A program made the position numbers and the translations under genes. Of a DNA stretch of 16,554 nt, positions 6,967 to 14,428 are shown piece by piece. The stretch lies in NCBI GenBank assembly GCA_937877655.1, contig CALFJC010000016.1:1-16554 (forward strand), given 5' to 3'. Positions within the stretch are counted from its first letter, which is position 1. Each line of letters starts with the position of its first letter. The notes beneath the pieces were generated by a model. That model was not told the DNA's origin. It saw only the letters and a list, made by a program, of their open reading frames with translations, and did not search any database. This DNA is from an uncultured Selenomonadales bacterium. Lineage in GTDB: Bacteria > Bacillota > Negativicutes > Selenomonadales > Selenomonadaceae.

Positions 6967-7640
6967 AAAAAATTTTTAGAAATGATTGGGCGGAGCTTTT
7001 GGACGACGAATTGAAGGAGCAATATTATCAGGAGCTTCGGAAATTTTTAATCAACGAATACAGCACGAAACAAATTTTCCCGAACATGTATGATATTTTC
7101 AATGCGTTGCACTTCACAAGTTACGCCGATACAAAGGTTGTGATTTTGGGACAAGATCCGTACCACGAGCCGGGTCAGGCGCACGGCTTGAGCTTTTCTG
7201 TTTTGCCGAATGTTCCGCCGCCGCCTTCGCTGATAAATATTTTTAAGGAATTGCGCGACGATCTCGGTTGTTTTATTCCGAATAACGGCTGTTTAAAATC
7301 TTGGGCGGATCAAGGCGTTTTGCTTTTGAATACGGTTTTGACGGTCAGAGCGCACGCGGCGAACTCTCATCGCGGACACGGTTGGGAAATTTTTACCGAC
7401 AGAATTATTCGGCTCCTCAACAACCACGAACGCCCGATTGCTTTTATTTTGTGGGGACGCCCTGCGCGGAGCAAAAAAAATATGATAACGAACCCGCGCC
7501 ATTTGATAATTGAATCGGCGCATCCCAGTCCGTTGTCGGCAAGCGGAGGATTTTTCGGGAGCCGTCCTTTTTCTCGCGTAAATAATTTTCTCGAATCGGT
7601 CGGCGAAACTCCCATTAATTGGCAAATCCCCAACATTTAG
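6963..7640 (+). CDS. ung: uracil-DNA glycosylase, family 1
   Basis: A 225-residue enzyme that removes uracil from DNA to start base excision repair. Family-1 motifs are complete: GQDPYHEPGQAHGLSF (63-78) with the water-activating Asp65, PPPPSLINIFKEL (85-97), GVLLLNTVLTV (118-128) and the minor-groove loop HPSPLSA (187-193) with His187. Length matches E. coli Ung. The ATG overlaps the upstream stop (ATGA), with AGGAG 10 nt before it, so it is translationally coupled to the folate genes. A link with thymidylate and uracil misincorporation is plausible biologically, but the operon arrangement is all the sequence shows. Confidence 0.97.
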   Translation: MKKIFRNDWAELLDDELKEQYYQELRKFLINEYSTKQIFPNMYDIFNALHFTSYADTKVVILGQDPYHEPGQAHGLSFSVLPNVPPPPSLINIFKELRDDLGCFIPNNGCLKSWADQGVLLLNTVLTVRAHAANSHRGHGWEIFTDRIIRLLNNHERPIAFILWGRPARSKKNMITNPRHLIIESAHPSPLSASGGFFGSRPFSRVNNFLESVGETPINWQIPNI

Positions 7641-7655
7641 AAAGGCGATGTCTTC

Positions 7656-8036
7656 ATGACTAAAAAAAATATTTCAATCGCATTGCTCGTGCTGATGATT
7701 CTCACGAACATTTATCTGATTTACCGCGTCAACTCAAACACAATGGCGATTGCCTCTTACGACGCGGGCATTTCTCAACGCAACGGTGTCGGCAGAATGG
7801 AAAGTTTTTGGACAAAATATATCGGCGGCTCGAAAAATTCTTCTTTGAGTTATGAGGACAGAACCAACGCCGAAGCCGACAGCAATTATTCGATCATTGC
7901 GCTTTTCGTCCTCGACATTATTTTTGTCACCGCGATTTACAAATTGAACCAAAAACCCAAGCCCGTCGAAGTTCCTTTGACTCGCGAAGAAGAATGGGAA
8001 AGAGAACGTCGGGCAATGCGGCGGCGCAGACGTTAG
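7656..8036 (+). CDS. small two-helix membrane protein of unknown function
   Basis: I do not recognise this 126-residue protein. It has an N-terminal hydrophobic helix (about 6-24), a polar middle (25-77) rich in Ser, Asn and Gly, a second hydrophobic helix (about 79-95), and a charged tail ending in REEEWERERRAMRRRRR. Both ends have positive charge close to the helices, which suggests cytoplasmic termini and an exported loop. It starts 15 bp after ung with AAAGG 10 nt upstream, and it is the last gene before the terminator at 8091-8119. Codon use matches its neighbours. Confidence 0.75.
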   Translation: MTKKNISIALLVLMILTNIYLIYRVNSNTMAIASYDAGISQRNGVGRMESFWTKYIGGSKNSSLSYEDRTNAEADSNYSIIALFVLDIIFVTAIYKLNQKPKPVEVPLTREEEWERERRAMRRRRR

Positions 8037-8090
8037 GAGAAAAAAATTGCGCAGTTGATTCAACACGCCGTCTAAGAAACAAAAAAAATT

Positions 8091-8119
8091 TCCCGACAAA
8101 TTTCTGTCGGGATTTTTTT
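8091..8119. terminator. bidirectional intrinsic terminator
   Basis: An 8-bp perfect stem (TCCCGACA, 8091-8098, with TGTCGGGA, 8105-8112; loop AATTTC) followed by seven T on the plus strand. On the minus strand it is followed, after two A, by eight T (plus-strand A at 8081-8088). It therefore ends both the folate operon and the convergent amidase gene. Confidence 0.9.
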
Positions 8120-8122
8120 ATT

Positions 8123-8704
8123 TTAAAAATCTCTGCAGTAACGCCGAATTTCTCCGAGCTTTGAATAGAGATTTTTGCCGGGACAACTTGTATCGTTCAA
8201 ATTTCTGTGCCCGACAATCACGCCGTCTTTCATCGGATTGAGTTTGTATCTTTGACAAAGCCACGCCGTCAAAAGTTTCAGCGAATCAAGTTGCTTGTGA
8301 TTGGGCTTGGCAACTTCAAAATTTCCCGCGACACAAATCCCGACAGAATTTTTATTGTGGTGTAAAGCGTGCGCTCCGACCATTTGCGGACGACGCCCCT
8401 GCTCAATCGTGCCGTCCTTGCGAATCACATAATGATAGCCGATGCCCGCCCAGCCGTTCACTTCCTGATGAAATTTGTGAATATCTTCCGCCGAAGAATC
8501 TTTGTCGCCGTCGGGAAAGCCCGCGTGATGAATCACAATCATTTCCGTTGAAGGGCGCAACTCGTATTCCGTGAACTGCAAAAATAATTTTCTTATCGGC
8601 GGCTCCCAAGTCTCCAAAATGTATTTTGCAAAAACTTCTTCGTCGTGCAAAAAAATACTCGCCGCCGACATTGCCATTATCTTTAAAAATTTTCTCCTGT
8701 CCAT
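8123..8704 (-). CDS. Tat-exported N-acetylmuramoyl-L-alanine amidase (PGRP/Amidase_2 family)
   Basis: A 193-residue zinc amidase predicted to cleave the muramoyl-alanine bond of peptidoglycan outside the cytoplasmic membrane. The N terminus MDRRKFLKIMAMSAAS carries a twin-arginine-type motif (RRKFLK) before a hydrophobic stretch. Zinc ligands by alignment with T7 lysozyme: His59 (VIHHAG), His166 (VGHRN) and Cys174 (TSCPG), with Tyr90 in GYHYVI and AHALHHN at 111-117. Residues 20-50 form a short linker. ATG at 8704 has AAGGAG 7 nt upstream, and a TATAAT lies at 8732-8737. Its promoter, leader and first ~47 codons are duplicated just upstream. It converges on the folate operon at a shared terminator. 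The physiological role (autolysin, recycling or competition) cannot be told from sequence. Confidence 0.92.
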   Translation of the reverse strand: MDRRKFLKIMAMSAASIFLHDEEVFAKYILETWEPPIRKLFLQFTEYELRPSTEMIVIHHAGFPDGDKDSSAEDIHKFHQEVNGWAGIGYHYVIRKDGTIEQGRRPQMVGAHALHHNKNSVGICVAGNFEVAKPNHKQLDSLKLLTAWLCQRYKLNPMKDGVIVGHRNLNDTSCPGKNLYSKLGEIRRYCRDF

Positions 8705-8749
8705 TATTTTTCTCCTTAAAATTTTTCGTGCATTATATCAAAAAAATCC
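8562..8749 (-). repeat. direct duplication, unit A (amidase promoter and 5' end)
   Basis: About 188 bp repeated at 8783-8970 with a constant offset of 221 bp and roughly ten mismatches (about 95% identity). The unit covers the -10 region, the ribosome binding site and codons 1-47 of the intact amidase. Confidence 0.93.
8732..8737 (-). promoter_or_regulatory. -10 box of the amidase gene
   Basis: TATAAT on the minus strand, about 28 bp before the ATG at 8704, with no convincing -35 match at 16-18 nt. The same box is carried in the duplicated copy at 8953-8958. Confidence 0.5.
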
Positions 8750-8778
8750 CGATATTCGCTTGGTCATTTTCTCTTTGA

Positions 8779-8925
8779 TTATTCATATTCCGTGAATTGC
8801 AAAAATAATTTTCTTATCGGCGGCTCCCAAGTCTCCAAAATATATTTTGCAAAAACTTCTTCGTCGTGCAAAAAAATGTTTGCCGCCGACATTGCCGGTA
8901 CCTTTAAAAATTTTCTCCTGTCCAT
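8779..8925 (-). pseudogene. truncated 5' copy of the amidase gene (48 codons)
   Basis: This encodes MDRRKFLKVPAMSAANIF and continues to FTEYE before a TAA, keeping the twin-arginine signal and about 22 further residues but no zinc ligands. An extra in-frame ATG at 8928 sits one codon upstream because of a T-to-C change (plus strand). Promoter box and ribosome site are preserved, so a short exported peptide could be made, but a duplication remnant is the simpler reading. It lies between the RTX terminator and the intact amidase. Confidence 0.8.
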
Positions 8926-8970
8926 CATTTTTCTCCTTAAAATTTTTCGTGCATTATATCAAAAAAACCC
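8783..8970 (-). repeat. direct duplication, unit B (truncated amidase copy)
   Basis: The second unit of the 221-bp-offset direct duplication. It contains the TATAAT box (8953-8958), AAGGAG and a 48-codon fragment. The similarity stops at the junctions near 8783 and 8970, where the sequence becomes unrelated. Confidence 0.93.
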
Positions 8971-8988
8971 GCCGAGTTCTTCGACGGG
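8961..8988 (-). terminator. intrinsic terminator of the RTX gene
   Basis: Read on the minus strand: an 8-bp stem with one mismatch (arms 8981-8988 and 8968-8975, loop of 5) followed by seven T. It lies 26 bp after the RTX stop codon and abuts the duplicated amidase promoter. Confidence 0.8.
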
Positions 8989-9014
8989 ATTAATTTTTTT
9001 CCGCGCAGATTTTT

Positions 9015-12000
9015 TTAAATCATACTGCTGACGGTTCTGATTGTGCCGTTGATGTTTACCGAAGTCGATTCGGAAACATTTTTAAAGATAACTTTGCCGC
9101 CGCCGTTTATGGAAAGCGTCAAAGTATCTTTCTTGAAAGTTGCCCGCTTGAAGTCTGCAAAGCCCCTGCCGTTCTTGTCGAGGATTTGCAACAGGTCGCC
9201 GCTTGCATAATCCATAATCGTATCGTTACCTTCGCCTGCGCGGAAAACAAAAGTATCATTTCCGTCGCCGCCGTAAAGGGTATCGTTGCCCTTGTTGCCC
9301 CACAATGAATCATTGCCTGCTCCGCCGTACAAAATATCATTGGCTTTTCCGCCGTCGATAGTGTCCGCGCCGTCCGCGCCGTAAATTGTATCGTTTTTCT
9401 TACTGCCGAGAATTGAATTTGCCGAGCCGTCGCCCGAAATGTTGACGGCTTTTTTCGCAAGGGAGGCGTCGATGGCGGCGGAGTTGATTGTAGTTGTAGT
9501 CTTCGCCGAAAAAGTCGTTGACAACGTCGCGGAAGTTTCATCGGCATTGTAAAGCACGCCGCCGGAAAAAGTTTTTGTCGTGCCGTCTTCGCTCAACGTG
9601 ATTTTTTTTGTCGTCGAAGATTTTACATAAAGTTTTTTTCCGTTGACTTTGAAAATCACGTCGCCCTTTTTCTCCGAAACTTCCGAGATAGTCGCGCCGA
9701 CCAAGCTAACAATGTCGCTCTCGTCGTAATCAACGATAAAGTCTTTGCCTTCGCCCTTTTTATAAACGAAAATATCTTCGCCGTCTCCGCCGTGCAAAGT
9801 ATCGTTGCCTTTGCCGCCGTCCAACGTCGAGCCGCCCGAACTTGCATAAATCTGATTGGCTTTGTTGTTGCCCGTGATTGAAAAACTTTTGTCAATAGCC
9901 GTCGCGTCGATTGTCTTCAGCTTTGAATAAACATTGTTGCTTAGAGCATTAAAGGTTGTTTCCGTTGTCCCGGCGGTGAGAGTTATCGCCGTCTTGCCGC
10001 CGTCAAAAATCTGATGATCCTCAAAAACATAGATCGAAGACTTTTTTCCTTCGGCGAACGTAATTTTTTTGTTGACATTATTTTTTTTGTAACCGTCCGT
10101 GATTGTCAAAGAACCGTTTGAAGTTTTAAGCGAAACATCATTTCCGCTTATCGCAACGTCCGAAATTGCAACGCCGCTTAGACTGATTTTATCGGAGCCC
10201 GTGCCGTAATCGGTAATGACATCGTTTCCTTCGCTGTGGACGAAAAGATCATTGCCCTTTGCTCCCGTCAAAGTGTCGTTGCCGCCCGCGCCGTGAAGTG
10301 TATCGTTTTTGGTGCCGCCCAAAATCGAATTGTCATTTGCATTGCCTGTAATTTGAACGGCACTTGTTCTGCCGAAAGAAATTATATTTTCAATATCCGA
10401 GTCGACGGTTACGGGCGAACTTGTATTGTACCTTACCAAAAAAGTGTTTGAAGTTTCAAAATTCCCGCCGACAATATTTAAATCGGGCTCCCAAGCCGCG
10501 TCGTAAATCTTAATGCTGTCGTTGCCGACCGTCAAAATTAAATCGTTGCCGCTGACTACGGAAGAATAGGAAAGCCCGCTTGCCAAGCTCAATGTCGAAT
10601 AAGAATCCAAGCCGAAAATTGTATCGGAGCCGTCGCCCGAATTGTATTGAATCAAATTATATGCTCTGGAACTTTTGAGATCTATGACATCGTTGCCCGC
10701 GCCGCCCGCGATTGTCGAAGAGGTTATCTTAGCTTTAATGGTATCGTTGCCCGCGTTGCCTCCGACATCAATACTTGAACCCGAAATTGAAATGGAATCG
10801 TCGCCTGCCCCGCCGCTGATTGTCGAAGTATAAGCGGTTGCTCTGATTGTATCGTTGTCTGTTCCCGCGTCGATTGAAGCATAAGTAGTATAATCGCTGT
10901 GGATATAATCCTTTCCATCTCCGCCGTCAACAGTGACACTGGAGCCGCTGTTGTAAATGGTATCTGCGCCGTTGCCGCCGTCGATTGTCACTGAGTTTCC
11001 GTAATTGGAAATAAAATCGTTGCCCGCACCGCTTGTTATCGTCAAATAATTTGCAGTTCCCCTTATAACATTTTCGCCGTCGCCCGCGTCGATACTTACG
11101 GTCGAGCCGGAAACTGAAATTATGTCGGTATCCGCGCCGCTGCTGATTGTTACAGAATCGCCGCTGCTTAAAACAGAATTGTTCCCTTCGCCGGCATCAA
11201 TCTTAACTGTCGAGCCGCTGTTGTTGGAAATGGTATCATTACCTTCGCCGCCGTCGATTGTGACTCTATTGCCATAATTGTTGATTAAATCATGACTTGC
11301 GCCGCCGCTTATCGAAACATCTGAAGCGAGACTGTCATTGTAAATTCCGTCATTGCCATCTCCGCCGTCGATTGTAACAGTCGCGCCCCAGTTGTTTATC
11401 GAATCATTTCCCGTATCGCCGTAAATTTCTGAATTGTTGCCGAGATTTTGAAGAGTATCTTTATCAGCCCCGCCGTCGATTGTCACATAGTCAGCGTAAT
11501 TGTTGATTGAATCATTTCCTTCGCCGCCTTCGAGTAAAGCACTTTTGCCGTTGCTTTGAATGGTATCATCGCCGCCAAGTGCCCGAATCGTTACTCCGTC
11601 AACATAGTTAAGGGTGCTGTCGTCACTTTCCGTCAGTGTGATCTCTTTACTGCCGTCTTGCTCCCCTTCAATGTTTACGGTTGAAAGGCTAGCCGCGCCG
11701 ATTAAAGTTGTTATGTTTGACCCGACTAAGACGATGATATCTTGACCGCCCTCGCCGCTTTTTTGTGTGGAATAGGTTCCGTCTTCAATTATAAAACTGC
11801 TCGTTTCATTGAAGCCATAAATAATGTCATTGCCTTCGCCGGTGGTGTAATAAATTTTATTGTTTGTCGCGTCGGCACTCAAACTGATTTGATCATCGTC
11901 CGTACCGCCGTAAATGCTTGCATCTGCGACGCTGTTTTCAATGGTATCATTTCCGCCGCTGCCATAAATTACAACTTCCTCGCCGGTGTTGACAATGGAA

Positions 12001-14006
12001 TCACTGCCCGCGCCGCCATTGAGCGTTACGCTTTTTCCTGTTGTGTTGGAAATTGTATCTTTGTCTGCGCCGCCGTTGATTGAAGCAAAATTAGCGGAAT
12101 TTGTAATTGAATCCTCGCCGGAGCCGCCGTCGACTGAGACAGAAGCTCCGTTATTTACGATTGTATCATTTCCTGCCATGCTCCTGACTATGACGGACGT
12201 TCCTTTGTTGGAAATGAAATAGTTGCCTTCGTCGCCGTTAATCGTTACCGAGTCGCCGCTGTTTGAAATGGAATCATTGCCCGTTCCGCCCGCGATTGAA
12301 ACTTCCGAGCCGCTGTTGGAAATGGTATCGTTGCCGCCGGAAGCTAATATCGTGACATTCGAGCCGGAATTTTTCATGTTATTGGCTGAAGTATTGCCGA
12401 TAAGCACAACATTTTCTAGGCTATTTTCAATAGTGTTATTGCTAACGCTTATTCCACGTGAGCCGTCGATATTAACGGAGGATAATGTTGCGGCTTCTTT
12501 AAGAGTAATGTTTGTTCCGTTGACCGTGACAATGTAATCATTGCCGCTCTTAGACGTGGTGTAATAATATTCGCTAATGCTTAGCGTCGAAGTTGCATTG
12601 AAACCGTAAATCGTATCTTTGCCGTCGCCGGACGTGTATTTAATCAGAACATTATCCGCGCCGGAACCCAAGCTGATAGAGTCATCGCCTGTTCCTGCGC
12701 TGATTGTGACAGAATCGCCGTTGTTTATAATCGTATCCTTATCTGCGCCGCCGACTATTGAGACATTTGCGCCGCTGTTTGAAACAGAATCGGCACCGTC
12801 GCCGCTTGTGATTGTGACAGACTCGCCGCTGTTTATAATCTTATCATTTCCTGCTTCGCCGTAAATTATGGCGTTGGAGCCGCTGTTGGAAATTGAATCA
12901 TCATTTGTTCCGCCGTTGATTGTGACGGAATCACCACTGCTTATAATCGTGTCATTACCCGCGCCGCCGACGATTGAGGCTTTTAAGCCGCCGTCGTTTG
13001 AAATGGAATCCGCGTCATTGCCGCCGTCGATTGTTGCGGACTCGCCACTGTTTATAATCGTATCATTACCCGCGCCGCCGACGATTGAAACTTTTTCGCC
13101 GTCGTTTGAAATGGAATCGGCTCCATCGCCGCCTGTGATTGTTGCGGACTCGCCACTGTTTATAATCGTATCATTGCCTGCGCCGCCGACGATTGAGACA
13201 TTTGCGCCGCCATTGTTTGAAACAGAATCGGCTCCATCGCCGCCCGTGATTGTAACAAAGGAGCCGCTGTTTGAAATTCTGTCGTCATTTGTTCCGCCGT
13301 CGATTGTGACGGAATCACCACTGTTTATAATCGTATCATTGCCTGCGCCGCCGACGATTGAAACTTTTTCGCCGCTGTTTGAAATGGAGTCTACTCCACT
13401 GTTCGCTTTTATTGTAACGTTATCGCCCTTATTTTCAATGGTATCGTCACTGTTTCCGCAATCGATTGTAACAGAGGAACCTTCGTTGTACATAAAATCT
13501 TTATCGGAGTTTCCGTTATCCTTACAGCTTCCAATCGAAACTTCATTACCGTAATTGTAAATTTTATCATTACCGGCTTGACCCATGAGCGATGTGTTTG
13601 AGCCTTTGTTATAAATTAAATCATTTCCTGCACCGCCCCAAACCAATAAACTCGCGCCGCCTTCAGATTGTGTGAATGTATTTGTCAATTCAGAATAAAT
13701 ATAACCGTTGTATAAGGTATCGTCACCGGCTTCGCCTGAAATCATACCTTTTGATTTATCGCCGTTGCCGTTATTCACAATAAGATCATTGTCGTTATCG
13801 CCTTTAATTGAGGCGTTATAACCGCTTGAAATAACGGTATCTTTGCCGGCACCCGCGCTTATTGTTACATAATCGCCGCTGTTGGAAATGAAATCGTCGC
13901 CATTGTTCGCGTTGATTGATAAAGTCGAGCCGCTGTTGGAAATTATGTCCGCATTTGTCGAGCCGCTAATAATTGTATTGTTTTGGTCGTTATTGTAATT
14001 CGCCAT
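9015..14006 (-). CDS. giant RTX-type beta-roll protein, predicted type 1 secreted
   Basis: A 1663-residue acidic Asn/Asp/Gly/Ser-rich protein with no signal peptide and no recognisable catalytic domain; repeats begin within the first 20 residues. Most of it is an 18-residue unit pairing an RTX-like nonapeptide (GGAGNDTII) with a nonapeptide of NSGxSVTIx form. Canonical back-to-back RTX nonapeptides cluster at the C terminus (about 1540-1586, GGAGNDSLW, GGDGNDTFV). A ~70-residue module (pattern GxGxDxIxGF or DY, then a beta-rich stretch) recurs about six times: 450-515, 712-781, 1113-1180, 1252-1318, 1411-1472, 1584-1652. The last runs into the C-terminal IRTVSSMI, where a type 1 secretion signal is expected. 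ATG at 14006 follows AAAGGAGAGG. Known RTX rolls fold on calcium outside the cell; adhesion or a surface-layer role is only a guess. No T1SS genes are in the window. Confidence 0.9.
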   Translation of the reverse strand: MANYNNDQNNTIISGSTNADIISNSGSTLSINANNGDDFISNSGDYVTISAGAGKDTVISSGYNASIKGDNDNDLIVNNGNGDKSKGMISGEAGDDTLYNGYIYSELTNTFTQSEGGASLLVWGGAGNDLIYNKGSNTSLMGQAGNDKIYNYGNEVSIGSCKDNGNSDKDFMYNEGSSVTIDCGNSDDTIENKGDNVTIKANSGVDSISNSGEKVSIVGGAGNDTIINSGDSVTIDGGTNDDRISNSGSFVTITGGDGADSVSNNGGANVSIVGGAGNDTIINSGESATITGGDGADSISNDGEKVSIVGGAGNDTIINSGESATIDGGNDADSISNDGGLKASIVGGAGNDTIISSGDSVTINGGTNDDSISNSGSNAIIYGEAGNDKIINSGESVTITSGDGADSVSNSGANVSIVGGADKDTIINNGDSVTISAGTGDDSISLGSGADNVLIKYTSGDGKDTIYGFNATSTLSISEYYYTTSKSGNDYIVTVNGTNITLKEAATLSSVNIDGSRGISVSNNTIENSLENVVLIGNTSANNMKNSGSNVTILASGGNDTISNSGSEVSIAGGTGNDSISNSGDSVTINGDEGNYFISNKGTSVIVRSMAGNDTIVNNGASVSVDGGSGEDSITNSANFASINGGADKDTISNTTGKSVTLNGGAGSDSIVNTGEEVVIYGSGGNDTIENSVADASIYGGTDDDQISLSADATNNKIYYTTGEGNDIIYGFNETSSFIIEDGTYSTQKSGEGGQDIIVLVGSNITTLIGAASLSTVNIEGEQDGSKEITLTESDDSTLNYVDGVTIRALGGDDTIQSNGKSALLEGGEGNDSINNYADYVTIDGGADKDTLQNLGNNSEIYGDTGNDSINNWGATVTIDGGDGNDGIYNDSLASDVSISGGASHDLINNYGNRVTIDGGEGNDTISNNSGSTVKIDAGEGNNSVLSSGDSVTISSGADTDIISVSGSTVSIDAGDGENVIRGTANYLTITSGAGNDFISNYGNSVTIDGGNGADTIYNSGSSVTVDGGDGKDYIHSDYTTYASIDAGTDNDTIRATAYTSTISGGAGDDSISISGSSIDVGGNAGNDTIKAKITSSTIAGGAGNDVIDLKSSRAYNLIQYNSGDGSDTIFGLDSYSTLSLASGLSYSSVVSGNDLILTVGNDSIKIYDAAWEPDLNIVGGNFETSNTFLVRYNTSSPVTVDSDIENIISFGRTSAVQITGNANDNSILGGTKNDTLHGAGGNDTLTGAKGNDLFVHSEGNDVITDYGTGSDKISLSGVAISDVAISGNDVSLKTSNGSLTITDGYKKNNVNKKITFAEGKKSSIYVFEDHQIFDGGKTAITLTAGTTETTFNALSNNVYSKLKTIDATAIDKSFSITGNNKANQIYASSGGSTLDGGKGNDTLHGGDGEDIFVYKKGEGKDFIVDYDESDIVSLVGATISEVSEKKGDVIFKVNGKKLYVKSSTTKKITLSEDGTTKTFSGGVLYNADETSATLSTTFSAKTTTTINSAAIDASLAKKAVNISGDGSANSILGSKKNDTIYGADGADTIDGGKANDILYGGAGNDSLWGNKGNDTLYGGDGNDTFVFRAGEGNDTIMDYASGDLLQILDKNGRGFADFKRATFKKDTLTLSINGGGKVIFKNVSESTSVNINGTIRTVSSMI
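12702..13352 (-). repeat. 108-bp higher-order tandem repeat inside the RTX gene
   Basis: Codons 219-435. Two 18-residue units alternate (GGAGNDTIINSGESATIT then GGDGADSISNDGEKVSIV), giving a 36-residue period. The DNA word TTTATAATC (one variant CTTATAATC) recurs at 12724, 12832, 12940, 13051, 13159 and 13324, spaced 108, 108, 111, 108 and 165 bp. Confidence 0.9.
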
Positions 14007-14057
14007 AAATTATCCTCTCCTTTAATTTAAAAATAAAAACGTCTCCGAATTTGGCTG

Positions 14058-14066
14058 ATTATAGCA
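14058..14066 (-). promoter_or_regulatory. extended -10 promoter of the RTX gene
   Basis: On the minus strand TGCTATAAT: a perfect TATAAT (14058-14063) with the extended TGn element. The hexamer 17 nt upstream (TGTAAA) matches the -35 consensus at only 3 of 6. The start near 14051 gives a leader of about 45 nt. Confidence 0.65.
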
Positions 14067-14131
14067 CAAGTCGAAGGCGTTTTACACTTCCTGTATTAAA
14101 ATTTCATTTGAAAAGATTGGAGAAAGTTTGT

Positions 14132-14332
14132 CCCCTTTTTTCTAAAGTGGACTCGCAAAACCATCTCGGCGATTCGTGACTTCGATTCATTCAAAATCTC
14201 TTTTTTGTACTTAACCTACTTTTTCTTTGTTGCGCCAAAGAAAAAGTAGCAAAAAGAAACGCGCTCAGACCAGCAAGAAAACATCCTGTTTCTGTTGCGG
14301 GCAGGCGCACGTCCATGTGCGCCTGTGTCTCT
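14132..14332 (+). repeat. dispersed structured repeat, copy 2
   Basis: Same ~200 bp element as 4660-4860, same orientation on the plus strand, here between the RTX gene and the substrate-binding protein gene. Hairpin A (arms 14216-14229 and 14236-14249) is again a perfect 14-bp stem, and hairpin B (arms 14302-14311 and 14316-14325) again pairs fully if one G-T is allowed. Hairpin C is largely decayed. It fills half of the 422-bp gap 14007-14428, in which I see no gene. Confidence 0.85.
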
Positions 14333-14353
14333 GCCACCCGCTACAATTTTTTC

Positions 14354-14387
14354 CATTACTCATTACTAATTGCGCATTACTAATTGC
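14354..14387. repeat. short tandem repeat, 14-bp period
   Basis: CATTACTAATTGC occurs at 14361-14373 and 14375-14387, preceded by a partial CATTACT at 14354-14360. It lies between the dispersed repeat and the substrate-binding protein gene. The rest of 14388-14428 shows nothing I can name. Confidence 0.8.
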
Positions 14388-14428
14388 TTTTCCGTGCCGC
14401 CCATCTGATTCACTACCACCACTGATTC

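Noticed and set aside
8571..9031. Two near-identical plus-strand frames at 8571-8795 and 8792-9031
   Set aside because: They are antisense shadows of the duplicated amidase 5' end, and share sequence only because the DNA is duplicated.
12868..13554. Long plus-strand frame (228 codons) antisense to the RTX gene, rich in Pro, Ser and Glu
   Set aside because: It is the shadow of the repeated codons on the other strand; the minus-strand frame has RTX signatures, a start with ribosome site and a terminator.
14216..14325. Hairpins of repeat copy 2 as the terminator of the trpA/binding-protein transcript
   Set aside because: Neither hairpin is followed by a T-run on either strand, so an intrinsic terminator is not supported.
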